Assembly: GCF_026626665.1 (NCBI RefSeq)
Contig: NZ_JAPNKE010000002.1
Span: 11,490,001 to 11,554,000 of the forward strand
DNA from: Nannocystis pusilla
GTDB taxonomy: Bacteria > Myxococcota_A > Polyangia > Nannocystales > Nannocystaceae
DNA: 64,000 nucleotides
Reading direction: 5' to 3'
Part shown: piece by piece, positions 62,370 to 64,000 of the stretch
Layout of the letters: every line of letters starts with the position of its first letter
Numbering within the stretch: the stretch's first letter is position 1
Made by a program: the position numbers and the translations under genes
The notes under the pieces: generated by a model
What the model saw: the letters and a program-made list of their open reading frames with translations, nothing else
What the model was told of the DNA's origin: nothing
Databases searched by the model: none

Positions 62370-63810
62370 ATGACCCGCCAGCCCTTCGCCCCCGCCGAAC
62401 GCAGCCGTGTGCGGATCAACGGCCTCGTGTTGGTCCTCGGCGCGGTGCTCAGCGTGGCGATGGTGGCGTGGGTGGGGATCCGCTTCGAGGACGCGGAGTC
62501 GGAGCTGGCGATGCAGCGCGAGCAGCGGCGCCTGGCGGACCTGGCGTCGCTGCTGTCCGTCGAGCTCGCGGCGAAGCGGCGAACCTGGCGCGCGACTCGC
62601 CGCCGACCGCGGACCCGCCGGCGACACAGCCCGGGACGTGGACCGCGCCGGTCGCCGCGGGCGACGGCCGCGAGCTCGGGGTGCAGGTGCGGATCGGCGA
62701 GCTGTTCCACGTGGCCGATCACCTCCACTCGGCGGACGAGCGGGTGTTCGTGCAGCCGCCCGGCGCGGCGAAGTTCTTCGATCTGCACGGCCTGTCCGCA
62801 GGGCCAGGTGTGCTCGCGGCGCTGGTCGAGCGCGGCGAGGACACGGGCATGCTGTCGGACGAGCAGGCGCAGCAGCTCGGGCTGCCGGCGTACCCCGCGT
62901 TCGTCAGCGTGGCGGCGGCCGACGGCGGGGTCCTCGGGACGTGGCGCGTCGCCGTCGTCGGCAGCACCCGCGAGGAGGTCGAGCGCGACCGGCGAGGCAT
63001 GCTGCGCGTGATCATCAAGGTGCTGCTGACGGGCATCACGACGGTCGCGTTCGGCTACTTCGCGTTCCGGGAGTTCCGCGCGCAGGTGATGGCGCGCCAC
63101 CAGCTCGAGCTCGCCGAGCAGCGGCGGGCCGGGGAAGAGGTGCTGGCCCGCGAGAACCGCACCGCGACGATGCTGACGCTCGCGTCGGGGGGTCGCCCAC
63201 GAGGTCGGCACGCCGCTCGGGCTCATCCGCGTCAAGGCCGAGGCGCTGCGCGACGCGCTGCAGGACTCGCCCGAGGAGCAGGACGCGAAGACGATCCTCG
63301 GGCAGGTCGACCGCCTGCGCGACGTGGTCCAGGGGTTCCTCCGCGTCGCCCGCGGCACCATGCCCGAACAGACGCGCGTGGCCCCGGCGACGCTGGCGCA
63401 GGCGGTCCGCGACCTGATCGCGCACCGCTTCCAGGCCGCCGAGGTCGCGCTGCAGGTGGAGGTCGCGCCCGAGATGCCGGACGTGCGGGTCAACGCGCTG
63501 CTCGTCGAGCACGCGCTGGTCAACCTGCTCGTCAACGCCTGCGACGCGTCCCCGCGCGGCGGCCAGGTCACGCTGCGCCTGCGCCACGAGCACGAGGACG
63601 TGGTGTTCGAGGTGCTCGACGAGGGCGAGTACGCGAGGAGGACCGCGAGCGCCTCCTCAAGCCGTTCTTCTCGCGCAAGGCGCACGGCACCGGCCTCGGG
63701 CTCGCGCTCACCAACGAGATCGCCCGCATGAGCCGCGGGTCGGTCACCCTCGCCACGCGGTCGCCTCGCGGCGCGATCGCCACGCTGCGTTTGCCCAGGA
63801 GGTCCCATGA
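62370..63810 (+). CDS. Sensor histidine kinase (about four frameshifts)
   Basis: ATG 62370. Membrane helix INGLVLVLGAVLSVAMVAWVG; periplasmic-type sensor region (GVQVRIGELFHVADHL); second membrane helix near residue 215 (VIIKVLLTGITTVAFGYFAF). After a G6 run near 63190 the H-box VAHEVGTPLGLIRVKAEAL follows, then N-box LVNLLVNACDASPRGG, and past a shift near 63640 RLLKPFFSRKAHGTGLGLAL (F and G2 boxes). The stop probably overlaps the response-regulator ATG (ATGA), needing one more shift. Divergent from the efflux operon, which it likely controls with the next gene. Confidence 0.9.
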
Positions 63811-64000
63811 CGAGCGAACACAAGGTCGTGCGCCCGCACGTGCTCCTGGTCGACGACGAGCCCGAGTGGGGCGATGCGCTCGGCGAGGAGCTCGGCCGCC
63901 GCGGCTTCAAGGTGCACGTGGTGCGCGACGCCGCGGCCGCGCTCGCGCTGCTCGAGACGCAGGAGTTCGACGCGCTGGTGACCGACCTCCGGCTGGAGCG
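63807..64000 (+). CDS. Response regulator receiver domain (3' end outside window)
   Basis: ATG 63807, preceded by AGGAGG. Receiver domain start is typical: VLLVDDEPEWGDAL (acidic pocket), GFKVHVVRDAAAALALL and ALVTDLRLE with the presumed phospho-acceptor Asp. Only 64 residues are in the window, so the output domain is unseen. Coupled to the upstream kinase. Confidence 0.9.
   Translation, partial: MTSEHKVVRPHVLLVDDEPEWGDALGEELGRRGFKVHVVRDAAAALALLETQEFDALVTDLRLE

Overview
This window reads as chromosomal DNA of a high-GC myxobacterium, most likely from the Nannocystaceae (Myxococcota). The evidence is very high GC with strong G/C third positions; many secreted lipoproteins with long Ser/Thr/Gly linkers (TSTT, STGD) behind the lipobox; one protein with a MYXO-CTERM-like C-terminal tail; a DUF1592/DUF1552 gene pair; SBBP and FG-GAP beta-propellers; and Cys-rich repeat proteins. 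I see no rRNA, tRNA, CRISPR array, insertion sequence or prophage. The dominant technical feature is that about 32 of 49 genes keep clear family sequence that hops between reading frames, often with compensating shifts. This looks like uncorrected single-base indels in the assembly rather than mass pseudogenization, so coordinates given here span the whole gene and the shifts are noted.

Left part (1-13 kb): a 3'-truncated multicopper oxidase; an intergenic inverted pair of ~95-bp repeats; a DUF6209 protein; a WGR plus PDZ-like protein; a LysR regulator divergent from an SDR oxidoreductase; YaeQ; a class B acid phosphatase lipoprotein; a Cys-rich defensin-like lipoprotein; a SMI1/KNR4 protein; and two unknowns. 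13.1-16.6 kb is a phospholipid-transport (Mla-type) operon: STAS-MlaE fusion, MlaF ATPase, MlaD/MCE protein and an auxiliary lipoprotein, coupled by ATGA overlaps.

Middle (17-35.7 kb): mostly envelope and secreted functions: a lipoprotein with a degenerate haem motif, a P2-type cation ATPase coupled to a GH43-like lipoprotein, a di-haem cytochrome c peroxidase, a DUF3592 protein, an orphan VioB-type ferritin-like protein, an NAD(P)-binding protein, a MYXO-CTERM protein, a PLP decarboxylase, a cytochrome c plus PHM-type copper monooxygenase lipoprotein, a zinc-ribbon protein, a TPR protein, TatD and an SBBP propeller. A GACATGT motif, in 14-bp tandem copies at two of the sites, lies upstream of three of these genes.

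Right part (36-64 kb): a winged-helix regulator; Cys-rich lipoproteins; a degenerate PP2C-like protein; a MocR regulator overlapping an S9 peptidase, with a near-leaderless promoter carrying direct repeats; an FG-GAP protein; a DUF1592-DUF1552 operon; a nine-repeat Cys lipoprotein; a STAND-type ATPase regulator; a lower-GC three-gene cassette (secreted protein, small Cys/hydrophobic peptide with a leader-like N-terminus, membrane protein) that looks bacteriocin-like; and a complete tripartite RND efflux operon divergent from a histidine kinase/response regulator pair.
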